DNA of 64,000 nt from Atherinomorus stipes (lineage: Eukaryota; Chordata; Actinopteri; Atheriniformes; Atherinidae): assembly GCA_023101725.1 (NCBI GenBank), contig JALJCO010010195.1:186001-250000 (forward strand). The letters are read 5' to 3'. The position numbers and the translations under genes are program-made. Under the pieces are notes generated by a model, which worked only from the letters and a program-made list of their open reading frames with translations, had not been told where the DNA came from and did not search any database. Shown piece after piece: positions 1-12,889 of the stretch. Position 1 is the first letter of the stretch. Every line of letters starts with the position of its first letter.

Positions 1-2390
1 CAACAATGCAACAAAGACATTTTTAAAATGGGGTAAGAAAAAACACACACACAAGTGCAAACACACACTCCATCTCTCTTTCCTCATCTCAGCCCTGCTG
101 TTGGCTGTAAAAGGGGCCTGCTGATGTTTCAGCCTTATTTATGCAAATCCCATTTTGCAGTTCAGTCACAATGGAGTATTACTCTCTCTTTCTGGCTCTC
201 TAGCTCCCCTACCCGCTCTCCGTCTGCTTGGGCTCCATCTCAAGAAACTGCTTTAGCCCATTATTTGTTTAGGGCAATATCAGAAGCATTATTTCCACCT
301 CTCCTCACAGTTTTCTGCAAGAACACACAAAACGCACAGCCATCAGCAATGAACCATGCATTGTGAAGAAGCAGCAGCAGCTAGCTCTCAGGAGAAGAAA
401 AAAAAAAAAAAACCTTTCCGTCTCTTTACACAAGAGCAAAACTTTAAATCAAATGGTCGTCATGTAAGTCAAAGCCTTGCAACAAAACCCACAGAGAAAA
501 ATCTAAACCTAAACCTGTTTTCCCCTAATATCAACTGAACCAAGATATTTAGAAACAGTACTTTCAAAGCAAAGAGGAAAAATCTTAAATTGATTAAACT
601 AACTTCAATAATAATATTTTTTTTAAAAAAGGCCAAAGGTATTACTTTGTTATGGTATAAGAGGGCAATTCTGTCATTGGCATCTTGAGAGCAAACAAAA
701 CAAAAACCATTAAACACTTCAAAGTTTGCCATGAGGCACTATTACTGTGTCTTGTTTCTTTTAAATACCTTAACATCTTCAATAAACTGGCATGACATCT
801 TTCTCATACCTGTCTTGTCGTTGGTGAGGACGTAACCATGTAAAGACAGACGAAACATTGATCTTGCTTCAAGAGAATAAACAGCACGACTTCAAGGTAA
901 AGGTACCTGTTACACATGAGTACAACCTAGTTTGAGGAAACACCTGTAAATTCACCTGCTGAGCTGACGTCCTGAGAACACTATCCCAACATGCCACACC
1001 CTGCATAGCACTTACGATTTGCACATGGCACACACAGAATGCGAGGAATGCTGAGTGTCACTAAAGATAGAGCTGTAACGCCACACATGTAGCCTTCGAC
1101 ATCACACGTCTAACATGACAGGAACAAGGACACATTTACATGAACACAGCTAACAAAACTATGACTCGCTTCTCTTTCTATGAAAACCAAGCCTCAAAAA
1201 ACTTTACCACAGACCTGTAAACTTGTCTATCTTCTAACTATTAAGTGCTCCAAGAGAAAGATGCATATGCATCCCTTCTTAATCTGGTTTCTTTTCTTCC
1301 TCTGAAGTTTGAGCCTGCCTCTGAGTCACATTACAAGTAGTCTCAGCTTCTCTTCACTGGTTTGTTTGTACTCCATCCTTATTTCACTTCACCCTCTCTG
1401 GTCTGCAGACGATGCCCCTCCATCCCCAGGGAGACAACATGTGTGTAATGTCACATCCAGTCATATCATAACGTAGTGACAGAAGCCTCACCGTGTCCAT
1501 CACAATGATGGAGGTGGCAATGAAAACAGGAGAGGATAGGGGTGTGACACACATTTACCAGTGGAGGGGTTGGGCGGTTCGGGGAGGGGGAATGTTGTTA
1601 CACAAGTCGCTCTCATCAGACTGTGCGGGTGGGTGTCTGTGTCCCAGAAGTGGGCACGTGCGCACACACAGCTGAGTCACTAGCGACACATCTGCTAGCG
1701 TAGCCTGGGCACGGTGCCACGCGTGGCGGCCAGCTCTAGCAGCAGGACTGGCACTCAGCACTCTGGCTTGCTCTGATCTCCGTCTCACACACACTTCACC
1801 CTGCACTTCCATCTCTGTCCATCTGCCCTCTGTCTCTGCATCTCGTACTAAGAGGGAGTGTCTTGCATACAAACACTCACTTCTTTACTGAGTGTAAGGC
1901 AGAGAGGCTGGGTAGATGGCAGCGGCTCCAAATACAATCTGAGGGGGTTGCAAAATGAGGATTAACTAGAACAACGTAAAAACAGATTACAGTAACAAAA
2001 ATCGGAGGGGGGTGGGTTAGTATTTCATATTGCTAAAACTGTGCTACTTGTGTACAACAATAACAAAAGAAAGCTAGAAATTGAAATCGCATTATTCACT
2101 TGAAGCAATTTAAAATATTTAGTGTTCATGCCTCTTCAACTGTACATGTCCACTCAATATGTCCTCTATTTGGTACACACAACAACGCCACAGTGACAGT
2201 GAGCTCTTCTTACCTGTTTGTACTTCCTACCTTTGTGCAAACTGGCACTGCAGACATGCAAATAGTTACTCACTCTGCTCTGCTAGTCAGGTAACTCAGA
2301 AGTGAAAGACAAAATGACTAGCCAAATGCATAGCTGAGGCTAACTTTTGAAGATAAATTCTCACATAAAGCAGGATTATCGCATACTTTA
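1..2390. other. Non-coding sequence without identified genes (apart from the 810-866 candidate exon)
   Basis: Moderately AT-rich sequence with short homopolymer runs. The longest open frames are about 100 codons and lack recognisable domains or coherent splice sites. Nothing else is supported here. Confidence 0.6.
810..866 (-). other. Candidate short internal exon (57 nt), gene unknown
   Basis: On the minus strand a pyrimidine-rich acceptor (TTATTCTCTTGAAG) precedes a 57-base segment that ends in a strong donor (GACAAGACAG|GTATGAG). The segment has 19 codons without a stop in the 0-0 phase and also contains ATGs in two frames, so it could carry a start codon. I do not recognise the peptide in any frame. 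It may be chance. Confidence 0.22.
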
Positions 2391-2399
2391 CTTTAAAGA

Positions 2400-2645
2400 G
2401 CAATTAAAACCCACCTGTTTCTCCAACCGTTTTAACATCAGTAATGAGAGGGTTGTTTTATTACTATCATGCTGATTTAATCTATATTTTCTTATTGTTT
2501 TGTTTTAGATTTTTCATGTATTTTACATTTATTGTACTTTACATTCATTGTATTTTATTGTATTTTTTACCCATTTTCTTTGTAAAGCACCTTGTGATGT
2601 TCCTTTGTCTGTGAAAGGTGCTACAGAAATAAACTTTACTTATTT
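2400..2645 (+). repeat. L2/CR1-type LINE 3' tail fragment
   Basis: The segment begins near AAAACCCACCTGTTTCTC, the position where L2-like ORFs end with a K-T-H-L-F type motif. It closes with AAGCACCTTGTGATG...TGTGAAAGGTGCTACAGAAATAAAC, the familiar stem-like 3' end of fish L2/Rex-type LINEs. The rest of the element is absent (5' truncation). Classification rests on the characteristic tail only. Confidence 0.5.
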
Positions 2646-5600
2646 ATACACCTAAAATTACATTCAAGTAACAACACAAACTTATTATGCTTTATTACAA
2701 TGATTTGGAAATTTTAGTTTTTCAACTTTAGTAAGACTTTTGCACTGTTCTGCTGTAGTACGTCTTTGTTTCTTTGACTCAAACAAAGTATTGGACTTAT
2801 CATGATTAATTATATTGAATTTAATCTGTAGTGGGTCTTTAAAAGGGTGCAACAATATTGAATTTTAGTCCATACAATGTCTGCGCCAATTTGAGTCTAG
2901 CTGTGCATACACATGGAAGAATTATTTGAGGTGCAACTGCATTATGCTGGTGAGTTGGTCTGGTTTTGGGAGGTTTGATTTTAAATGATTTTGGTCAGAC
3001 CATCATGTTTACATGCATTTTAAAGCCTGACTTTGGTCTGCCTAACACAATTATTCCAGTGTCATGGAAATCAAATGCGTTTCTGGAGCCAAAGGAAGCA
3101 TGTAAGACATTCTTTACAAATGAAAAAATAAAAAACAAAACAAAAAAGCAGTTCATCTAACCTGAAAAGAGGTTAATTTCCATTTCAGATCAGACAAAAC
3201 TTCACAGATCTCTTTCGGATTGGGTCTTTTCTTTCAAGTTTATGTAAAGTTTTCAACAGAATCAACATTTTGAACGCAGGAAAACCTCTTCCAGGAGAGC
3301 AAATGAAGGTGTGAGCATTGTGCACTGCTAATGATCCACTTAAATCAACAGTGGCTGCAGTGCCACTGACACAACAACTAAAATACACACATATGGATAC
3401 ATTTCTCCAAACATAGGGTTTTCTCTCATTTAAAGTTCAAGTGAGAAGTCAGACAGAAACGCCTCTTGCTTCAGAGAAACTCTGCTGCCCTCTGTGCAGA
3501 CCCCTTATTTCCTCCCTTCTCTTGACCGTGCTCTCTGGTCCATGACTCCCTCCCTCCGTCCGGACGGTTGCTCCCACACTCGGGCCACATTCCTCCCTTG
3601 CTCATGCTGGGAGGACGTCTCCCTCTGACTGCAAGCATTGTGGGAAATCCCAACGGCCAGGCTTTTCAGAGGCTGTGCAGACCATCGAGGTAAAGTGTAA
3701 AAGACATTTGTGCTCCACATTTGCAGGTGATGTACAGAACCTCATGACAAAATACCAGCATGGAAATATAAATTGCCTCTGCTCATTAAAAACAATGTAA
3801 ATGTGGCAACTGGCTTTTCAACCTGACAAACCACGCGATACAGCACAGACATCTCTGACCTAGCAGATCAACAAACATGCAAAACTGCATTTTACTCAGG
3901 GAAATGCACACAAATACACATAGTATACAATAGATGGGGCTTGTACTTCCTCTCTTTTATCATACCACAAAATTAGCAGTGAATATAAGCCAGATTGTTT
4001 CCATGAATTACCCCAGTTTACACTGATGTGTCATTCCCATGGAATTTTAAACACACTGGCTAAGACCTGCCCAATTAAATATACAACCACGGAGCTATAC
4101 ACACGCACATACTTATACTAGTGCACAGAGAAATACCCACATGCAGCACTACTTAGCCGCCCTGATAATGTCTGAGATGCACTGAAGTTTATGGCTAGCG
4201 CTGTTCCCATGAGTCAGAGCTCACTGGTACGCATTTCTGTCTGAGCCTCTTTGAGGTTCCTCCACACTGTGAATGGACTGTAACAGGACCTGTTTAACCA
4301 GCTATTACACTCATGATGGTAATACCTAGAAAATGCACGAAATCATGCCTACGTAACGCAGGTAAACATGTTAATGACCTGATCTGTAAATTAACGTTGA
4401 TGTCCAAAAATCCCCACACAGAAGATCATCTCTCGCATCTTTTTCTCTTTATTGTTTCCACTGAGAGCGGCTGTATAGCTTCAGCTGCTATGAAATTTTC
4501 AATGATGCTTTAAAAAAAATAAAAGCAAGCGTTTTGATCACCACATTCAAAGTACGCAAGGGAGCAGGAAGCTAAGCATAAACAAACACTGAAATAAACT
4601 AGAAGCGATAAAAGCTGTTAAATTCAATAAACCTGTTTTGGAATAAAGCATTACACTGAAACAACAGGACGCCACTTTTTCTGATGGCACCTCATAGCTC
4701 AATGATCAGGTGTGCAATAATTATTACATAATTATTATTATTTGAAACCAGCATCATCAATTTTATCATAATAGGTCCAATTCATAAGAGTGTTAAATGA
4801 TTTTCAGGCACAAGTTATGCAGCAAAACCAGCTTGGCCAATTACAATGAGTTAAATCAGCAACTGGTCACATTAGCCTAGCTAACACGGTGTCCAAACAG
4901 TAAAAGGTGGGAGCAGTTGAAAATATATTCCAGCCAATGAGGAGCAGAAGCTTCAACTGCAGCTCAGATGCTTTTAAACACAGTTTTCTCTGTTTTATTG
5001 GACTCAAACAATTGTAGGCGAAAAAAAAAAAAAAAAACTGGTGCTACAGCTTATTATTTGAGGTAAAACCATTGAGCAAAAGCATTGCCATTTCAGACTA
5101 ATGATGCAACCTCTCAGATTCCCCTGGACAACTGATCACATCTCCAATTAACCAACTGATGCTGAACACGTCCACCTGAAAATGTGATTATGATCGTTCA
5201 TACTTAAAGGCGTCTTATAAGAAATTAATATGTTAAAACATTCTCGAAGCACACAGACTTATTTGGTGTATGGTTAGATTATGTAGCCTACAGTATTATA
5301 GCCACATAAAATGGAACAGAAAAGTTTGACAAATTAGTCACCTCAGTTATTTGTTAGGTAAGGCAATCACCAATTTAAATTCATAATCACAACAACAATC
5401 TGCTTAAACACTTCATATGCACATCCGGGAATCATACAAATCATTAACAATCAAGTTAAAACTCTCTTTAGTCTTATTGAACACAGGCAGGAATACTAAG
5501 GCAACAATGACAGCTCCAGATAATCATTCCTTTATAACCTGCCAATCTCTATCCTCTATATCATCTAAAAAAAATTATGCCTGAACACGCATACTATTCC

Positions 5601-7060
5601 CCCCTCTAAATGTCTTGTGCTAGCCAGGATATATAAAGAACCGAGGATATTTACGTTCCTATAACAGACAGGAGCTTTAACCATCGCTGGAAAATGTTCT
5701 TCAAAATTACTTTTTTCTTTTTTTTTACTTGGATTATTCTCTAGAATGAACCGCTCAACAGTTGACAAACATTTTCTGGTATGAGCAAATCAATAAGGAA
5801 ACTAACAATTGCATAGCTTCAGCCATACAAATAATGTTTAGTTTTGGAAAGCTTTGCTTATCACTCAAAAACCCATTTAAAGATGGCACTTTTCTGCAAA
5901 GCCCTAAAACAAATACACCCATCACTTATCAGGATTCTCAACCACAGAACATGAAGGATTTAATTGCCTCCGCTTGTTTACACTGTTAGATCAACTAACA
6001 CTGGTTGGTGAAGTTTTGGCAAAGTAAGATGGATGCTCACAAAAGTGGTTTAAAATCAATACAAGCTCTTCAGATCGTGTCATAATCATCAAGTCTAATG
6101 ATGAATTTATGATAAAATGTATAAGGAATCTCATTTTGTTGCCAGTTAAACTGTGTGGGAAAAATTTCGAACATACTCTTGCTGAACACATTACAAGTGA
6201 AAAAGCTTGATTCAAATTCTTACTTTTAGTGACAGTGGGTTGTTTGTTTTTACTTATTTTGTTGGTGTGGTGTCACATTAGTCAAAACTAAATAGCTGTG
6301 GAAGATCTCAGTCAGCCTAAATACACGAGGTGACTCCAAGCCGAAGCAGCCCCCAGGTTTTTCTTAAGAATGACTGCTGAGAAGTCCTTAACCAGATGCA
6401 GGCTGTCTGCATCATGACTGTCAATCACAGCAGAAAAACATGAAAATAGATGGATTGGTACATTCTGACTCAGCCAGACACATCCCTGAGGATCTTGTAT
6501 GGGTAACAACCTCTGAACACATTCACAAACAGACTGTGACCCCCTACATAAAAAATAAAAAATATGAAATGCAACTGATATGAGAAAAAACTTTTACAAA
6601 AACTTACAGCACTACGCTGTGAGGACTTATTAGAGGCTGGTCCTTTGAGTCCTAAAAGGATTTTTCCTTCCTAAATGATGTCCTTCAGCTTTACCGTTAT
6701 TACAATCATGCATCTTATCTGGAGACATCTACAACTCTCAATGCAGAAACCAGGCAAAAATGAATGAATCTTGCACTTACTGAGAACTGTCTCGGGCACC
6801 TGCGGCTTTAAGCGGTACATATCCATCACTTCATCGAATGGAAGTGTTTAACCTTAGTTTTGGCTTTGAAGACCATCATGCCATTACCCATCCCCCTGTT
6901 TCTTGATTGTACTATTAGTACCTCAAACTCCTCTTCCTATTTTGTTTTTATTTTTACATTCTGTTTTCACTGGTTCTTACTTGCTTCTGGCTTGTAACAC
7001 AATTTGCCTTTGACAGAAAATGTTCAAGAGGAAGATTTTTTATATCTGAACTTTTTTTTT
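2646..7060. other. Non-coding, AT-rich, no gene identified
   Basis: No conserved reading frame, RNA gene or intact mobile element was recognised. There is a short poly-A at about 5020-5036. Part of 2820-3110 looks like old interspersed repeat, but I could not assign it. Confidence 0.55.
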
Positions 7061-7061
7061 T

Positions 7062-7318
7062 TTACTGCCACCAAGGAGGTAGTGTTTTCGGTAGCGTTGG
7101 TTTGTCTGTCTCTCCGTCTGCCAGCAACTTTCCGCAAAAATTACTGGACGGATTGACCTGAAATTATCACCAGCCATGTGCCTCAGCCCAAGGACGAACA
7201 CATTAAATTTTGGTGGTGATACTGATCACCTTCTGGATCTAAAAAAATTTTTGAAGGATTCTGTATCATTGCGAGAGCTGCTTGGTGGAGGCCCGTGCTC
7301 TGACTGCTTTTCTAGTTA
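7062..7318. repeat. Interspersed repeat of the 'accaaggaggt' type
   Basis: The segment starts ACTGCCACCAAGGAGGT, continues with GTTTGTCTGTCTCTCCGTCTGCCAGCAA and a stretch about an unpaired 'dry' GGACGGATTGACCTGAAATT, and ends GCTTGGTGGAGGCCCGTGCTC. This arrangement is a very common interspersed repeat in teleosts. It has no coding capacity and its transposon class is uncertain. Confidence 0.5.
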
Positions 7319-7744
7319 TTTATGCGGTGCATAAAACAGTTCACTCCCTTGTTTTCCATAGATATTAATGCAACCCCTGGAGTTTGAGTGACTGTAATGG
7401 TGTTGTCTATCAAATTGTGTCTGCATAGTAACTGTTTTCTACTGACAAAACCATAAATGTGAATTAGTAATGTGGTGATTACCTGATTGGATTAATTCAT
7501 TCCTACTTATCCAATGGAAAGATCTGTAGGAACAATGATATTTTGGTTGGTTATTGTCATACAAATAAGAGTAATGAATGATTTTAAAGTCTTTTTCTGT
7601 TTATTTTATGACAATATTAGGTTCAGATTAGTAGCATGAGCACCTTTGAACGCCACCTTCATACTGCAGAGCTGAAAAATGCCTCCTTCATGGCACTGAG
7701 CTCTGCTTTTTCATTTCATGCAATGGTGTTCAGCTTTGCAACTA

Positions 7745-8363
7745 AGGCTACATTCACATTGCAGGTAAATGCGACCTGAAACCGATCTTTTCGCTCAAAT
7801 GTGACCCATATCCGATCTGCTTCTGACTGTGTGAACAACACATCGCATTGAATCTGACATTTTTGGATTGGATTCATATCCGATCTGTGTCGAAGCGACC
7901 GCAGTCTGTACGGGCATGTTGCATTCTATCCGACCTCTCTGTGAGACCGAGACAGACGTCCTTATTTCTGCACCAGAGGAGACGGACATGAAATGTAAAC
8001 AATGGACTGAACAGTTAAATCATATTTTTCTGACTGATTGCACATCAACCTGAAAACTAATAAAAGCGTTTTGGTAAATTTTATGTGGCCCAGGCAGCTC
8101 AGTGTGTGAAGGTAAGTGAGAGGGTGTGCACGCTCGGGGGAGGCCAGAAGAGAAAGTGTGTGAAATGCATCCGGTAAAGAAAGAGAAGTTGACCGTAGCA
8201 GGTAGAGAGAAGAGTTGCGGGTTATAAATGTGCAGCATTAAAATAAAGCTGCTTCTCTTCAGCATAAAAAAAAAAAAAAGAGCAAGAAGTGATCGGATTA
8301 CAATCATTTCACCGTGACAAGGACATGATTCCCACAGATGACGCAGAGAAAGAAAGGGAAAAA

Positions 8364-8406
<43 letters not shown>

Positions 8407-8500
8407 GAAGAGTAATGAGAGGCTAAACGTCAGTATTCAGATCGGAGTAGCGGTTTGTGAACGGGCAGAGTTTAAGAACCGTTAAGCTGAATACAATGCT
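7745..8500. repeat. Degenerate DNA-transposon-like repeat with an AAAG microsatellite
   Basis: The left end (GGCTACATTCACATTGCAGG...GACCCATATCCGATCTG) resembles the terminus of a common non-autonomous fish DNA transposon. The second motif ATATCCGATCTG recurs about 70 bases later. No matching inverted right end was found, so the copy is truncated or decayed. A pure (AAAG)n tract occupies about 8364-8406. Two ORFs in this region are not recognisable. Confidence 0.35.
8364..8406. repeat. (AAAG)n microsatellite
   Basis: About ten uninterrupted AAAG units followed by an imperfect end. Likely length-polymorphic. Confidence 0.9.
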
Positions 8501-9149
8501 AATGCTAGCTTAGCTGTTTGTGTACGTTTCAAGCAGACACTCTGAGGTCCGCCGCATCCGCTCAGCACCTCTACGTTCCCCTGGCGGTGACTGAAGCACA
8601 AATTTCTTTTCTGAAGTGGCGGTACATGTCTCTCCAGCGCTTGAGTTGTCTTTTAGAACACCTGTCAGCGTTGTGTTTTACCTGTGTGAGCGGAGGTGTG
8701 ACTGCCGTCTCATCACCTGTCTGTCTGCAGACCAGGCTGCTCTCCTACGGCGATTAAAAAACGCTGCTCATATTTCCATCAGACGTACGAACCTCATCCT
8801 TGCGAACTTTGAAAATCCAAACCAGTTCCATATGACCGAAGTTAAATGTTTTCTCAGGAGCAATTCCTCACTTTCGTACTCTCGTTAGCAGCCGTGCTTG
8901 CTCTTGCTCACATATTTGGGAAAGAGGGGAGGGATCCTAACAGAGCAACACAGTGCTGACACACTTAAGCTCACTCTGATTGGTTCATCGTGTCTGTCAT
9001 GTCAACATGAAGCAGACAAGCACGTGGTGTGATTTGGTAGAGAGGGAGAGAAAAACAAGGTGGTGTAAACGGACACAAATGGTTCTAAATCTTTGTGTTT
9101 TGGCAGATCGTCAGCACATTCAAAACTTTACGATCAATTTTATGTATAC

Positions 9150-9215
<66 letters not shown>

Positions 9216-9252
9216 TATACATATATATGTATATATATATATATATATATAT
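9150..9252. repeat. (TA)n/(CA)n compound microsatellite
   Basis: A long TA run is interrupted by a CA run and then resumes. It immediately abuts the left terminus of the hAT-like MITE at 9253, and similar TA/CA repeats continue after its right terminus at 10002, so the element apparently inserted into the microsatellite. Confidence 0.9.
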
Positions 9253-10002
9253 TAGGGATGCACGATTTAATCGCCCCCCATCGGTTTCGGCCTTGAAACT
9301 GAGTATCGGACATCAGCCACCCCCTGATATTTAACTGATCAGTCCGCTGTTTCTGAAGTCTAAAAAAAACCCCAAACTTCTTCTTCTTCAAAAACTTCTT
9401 TTTTACAGACTTTCAAAATTCTAAAGACAGTTTCTTTTGTTCTGTGTGCACAGAGTTTATACACGGCCGTTTGTGTAAATTACCAAATATCCCCTGTTTT
9501 GGGGTATTGTGGTTTTTTTTCCCCTCAGGGAGAAGAAAATCCAGGTTGTTCTAGGATAAAACGCACATATCATATTCATTTTGTTTGAACAGCTGTCATT
9601 AAGTTTGACGTTGTACATAACACAAGTTGAGGTATTTTTCAAATTTTGCACAATGAATTGCACTATTATATACATCAGGACTGCTACTCAGTTTACTCTG
9701 CCATATTGCACTATTGCCACCGGGCAGATACTTTTTTTTTTTTTTTAATCTTTTTTTTTTTTTTATCTTATAGTTTATTGTATTTTATTGAATGCACCAT
9801 GGGTTGGGAGAGATGTAATTTAATCTGTGCCTTATGTCCAGGTGGCCCACTTGACAATAAAATTGAAGTTGAAAGTGACAAGGAATGATTACATTTTTTA
9901 TTTCAGCTTTAACATAGGTATCAATATCGGTTATCGGCCATATGAGTTTTAAAATATCGGCATATCGGATATCGGCCAAAATTCCAATATCATGCATCCC
10001 TA
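9253..10002. mobile_element. hAT-like non-autonomous element, copy 1
   Basis: Terminal inverted repeats are TAGGGATGCACGAT at the left and ATCATGCATCCCTA at the right. Sub-terminal repeats of the ATCGG/CGATA kind follow (CGGCCTTGAAACTGAGTATCGGAC; ATATCGGCATATCGGATATCGGCC). No transposase is present. The centre holds unrelated sequence ending ...GACAATAAAATTGAAGTTGAAA. Copy 2 at 30108-30743 carries the same ends in opposite orientation but a different interior. TSDs cannot be read because both flanks are TA microsatellite. Confidence 0.75.
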
Positions 10003-10042
10003 AAATATATACACACACATACATATACATATATATATATAA

Positions 10043-10073
<31 letters not shown>

Positions 10074-10074
10074 T
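10003..10074. repeat. (TA)n/(CA)n microsatellite, right of the MITE
   Basis: Continuation of the TA/CA tract that lies left of the hAT-like element. Confidence 0.85.
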
Positions 10075-10079
10075 CGTCA

Positions 10080-12885
10080 AATACCGTAAAATTGGTGGGA
10101 TTTAAAAAAAGAAATTAAAAAAAGTGATATGAAAAATTTGCCATACCGCCCAACCCTAGTGGGGGGTGAAGGGGAAATGTTTCAATTTTAACAATCTTGT
10201 ATGCTGATCACTCGGATAACAGTTTTAGTGCACTAGAAGGATAATTCAACATCACTTCCAAACAAGTTGCAAGTAAACCCGCAGATGTACAATAATACTT
10301 TCAGGCCAAAAACTGCATTAATGCAAGTTAAATGCCAAATTGTATTTTTACTTCTCCTGTGGGAATCCTACATAATTACTGTTCTATGGAGGCCTGACTA
10401 CTGTAGGAGTCATTCAGTAGATGAACTAAATTCCTTAATGAATTGTGAATGGACGTCTTAGTCAGAGACCCAGGTAAATGGAAAACCGATATGTTGCCTT
10501 AATGGAAATACGTCTAAGTTTATGAGAGACCTATAACAAATAGGGTCCTGCAGTGTAAAAATAAACATTGCAAGCAACAGGAAAACAGGCACACTGGAGT
10601 CTAATCTACTGTATGACTCAGGAGGGGACCACCCCCTGCCTAAAACTACACAAGTAAAAAGACAAACCATCTCCCCATCATATGGCTCCATGTCACTCGC
10701 AACGCAGGCCTGGCAAGTTTTAATTAGAAAACCCATGAACCAAACAAATGCACAGAAACATGAGAAGCCAATACACAGAGGAAAAAATAAATCCTTTGCC
10801 GCTTTACATCAATATCCATTTCCCTGCGTCCTTCACCTCACTGTGGTTTTTGGTTAACACGCTTCGGATTAGATAGCAGATAAATAAACAGTGTGCACAG
10901 CGTTCTCAGGAAGAGCGGCCTGACCGTGTTTTGTCCTCAGCCTGTGGAGATCAGAGAAGGAGACCAAACACTGCAGAGATAGTCCAAAGGAGTGCAGCTC
11001 TTGGGTCCTTCTCTTCAAACCACTTCCCTAACCATCAACAGTGGCTCAACAGGGCAAACGCTCCACAATTCAAGGCTCCTCTCATCAGAGTGTAGGCATC
11101 TCCATAGATAAATGTCAGAGAGATAGCGACCAATGTTAGGAAGAGCTTGTGCCTGCCTTGTTCCTGTTGCATCACAGCAGTGTTAAGCTATCAGTTTATG
11201 GCACCAGTAAGGCTTTGAAAGCAATGTTTGTTTCATGACTGGTGCTGTAATGTGACTAATGTGGAAAATGCATTAAAGTTGAAAAACGTGTGTATCAGTC
11301 TTTTTCATTTGGAGTAACCTCTCTTATTTATTCTGATATGCAGTGAAAAAGACTTTACGACTACATGGTGGCTCCCTGGTGCTTCATTCATTGCTTTTTC
11401 AGTAATTTAACGCATGATCGACTATTTTAGCATTTATAAAATGCACATTGCAAGAACTTTAGAGATACCACGCAGACCATAGCATTTACACGCAGACTTA
11501 AGAAACTTGAAACAAGTATTTCACAAGTCACAATATAGATTGATTTCCTTCATATGATCCTGCAGCATCATGTTATTAGCAACGAAAGCAATGAAGAAGA
11601 GAGAACCTGTTTACATTCAATATGTCACAGACACTTTTGAGAAGACATGGGACACATGTAGGTAAGAGGAAGGTGTAATAAAGTGGAACACAAAAATATG
11701 ATGGAGCCAGACTTGAGCTGAGTTACCTCAGAAGCCCCCCTGCCCTTTCAGCAGGGCCTCATATGGAGAACCGGGCCTCAGGTCCCCTGGGCACTGATGT
11801 CTGCTCTCCACTTGACTCCTCCCAGTCAGCCACAGAGGCTGTGCAGGAACCTGGCCCACTCACGACAACCTACAGCCACAAGTCATTCACACCTGGAACA
11901 GAGGGAAAGAACTTTGTTCATCGTGTGAAACACAAACAAGCAAATAGCAAGGAAAAGCACTTCGGCTCTCATGTTGACAAGACCAACATGTAGTAAACAC
12001 ATATCCAGAGCACAGCTGATGTCATTAGGGACTACAGTAACCCAGACACTCATTTATACTTCAGTTATCGACCAGTGCACACATAAGGGATTACAAGACA
12101 GCCCTGTGACACTTTCTAAAGAGCTTTTTAAGATTTTAGGGGGAAAAAAAAAGATTAAGATCTCAAACATGCAAGGTCAAAGTAGTGATCACAGAAAAAG
12201 ATACAGCTTTAAAACAGCTTCATGACAAAGCAACAGACACAGAAATGGCAGTCAGCAGTGTTGCCTAGCAATTGAACAGACCAGGGTCTTGTAACAGGAA
12301 GCTCTACAGTTCAGTCTCAGCAACTGGTATGTATGCTCCAAAACTGTCTTTGGACAAGACACTGACCCTTGCCTGTAAACTCTTGGGAACTTATTCTGGA
12401 TATAACATCAGGTAAAAGACCTAAAGTCCAACAGCAACAAAAGCTGCTGAAATGTCTCTTGTCAATAATCACAACATGTTACAAACACATTTTGTGGAAA
12501 TTCAACTAGTCCTTCCTAAATGATTACTTGCAGCCACTTGCTTTTTAAAGGCGTGAGAGAGGGGGGATACTATACTGAATTTATCCAGTGACTGAACTAA
12601 GAATCCCCAGTAAGTAATGGCTTGTACCTCATTTTTATCCTAGAAAACCTGTGGATTTTTTTTTTTTTTTTAAGACGCAAGTTAAACAACATAAGTAAAA
12701 TGAATTGCTTAAACACATTCTTTGCCATGTTTAGCTCTCTTGTCTTGCCAAGGTAAGAAAGCACAAAGCCACAAGTTACTCCCAAACAGGCCTACTCGAG
12801 GAAGTCGTCCTAAAATATGCACAGACATCTACAAACCTAAAACTCTGCAAATAAACATAAAGCACACAACAACTGCAGGGACTAG
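10080..12885. other. Non-coding, no gene identified
   Basis: Unique-looking sequence of mixed composition. The open frame at 11763-11993 has a protein-like composition (Ser/Thr/Gly) but no known motif or clear splice sites, so it is not called as a gene. Confidence 0.5.
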
Positions 12886-12889
12886 GCTT

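Noticed and set aside
9093..9391. Several overlapping Tyr-Ile or Thr-His frames
   Set aside because: Translation of the TA/CA microsatellite in several frames.
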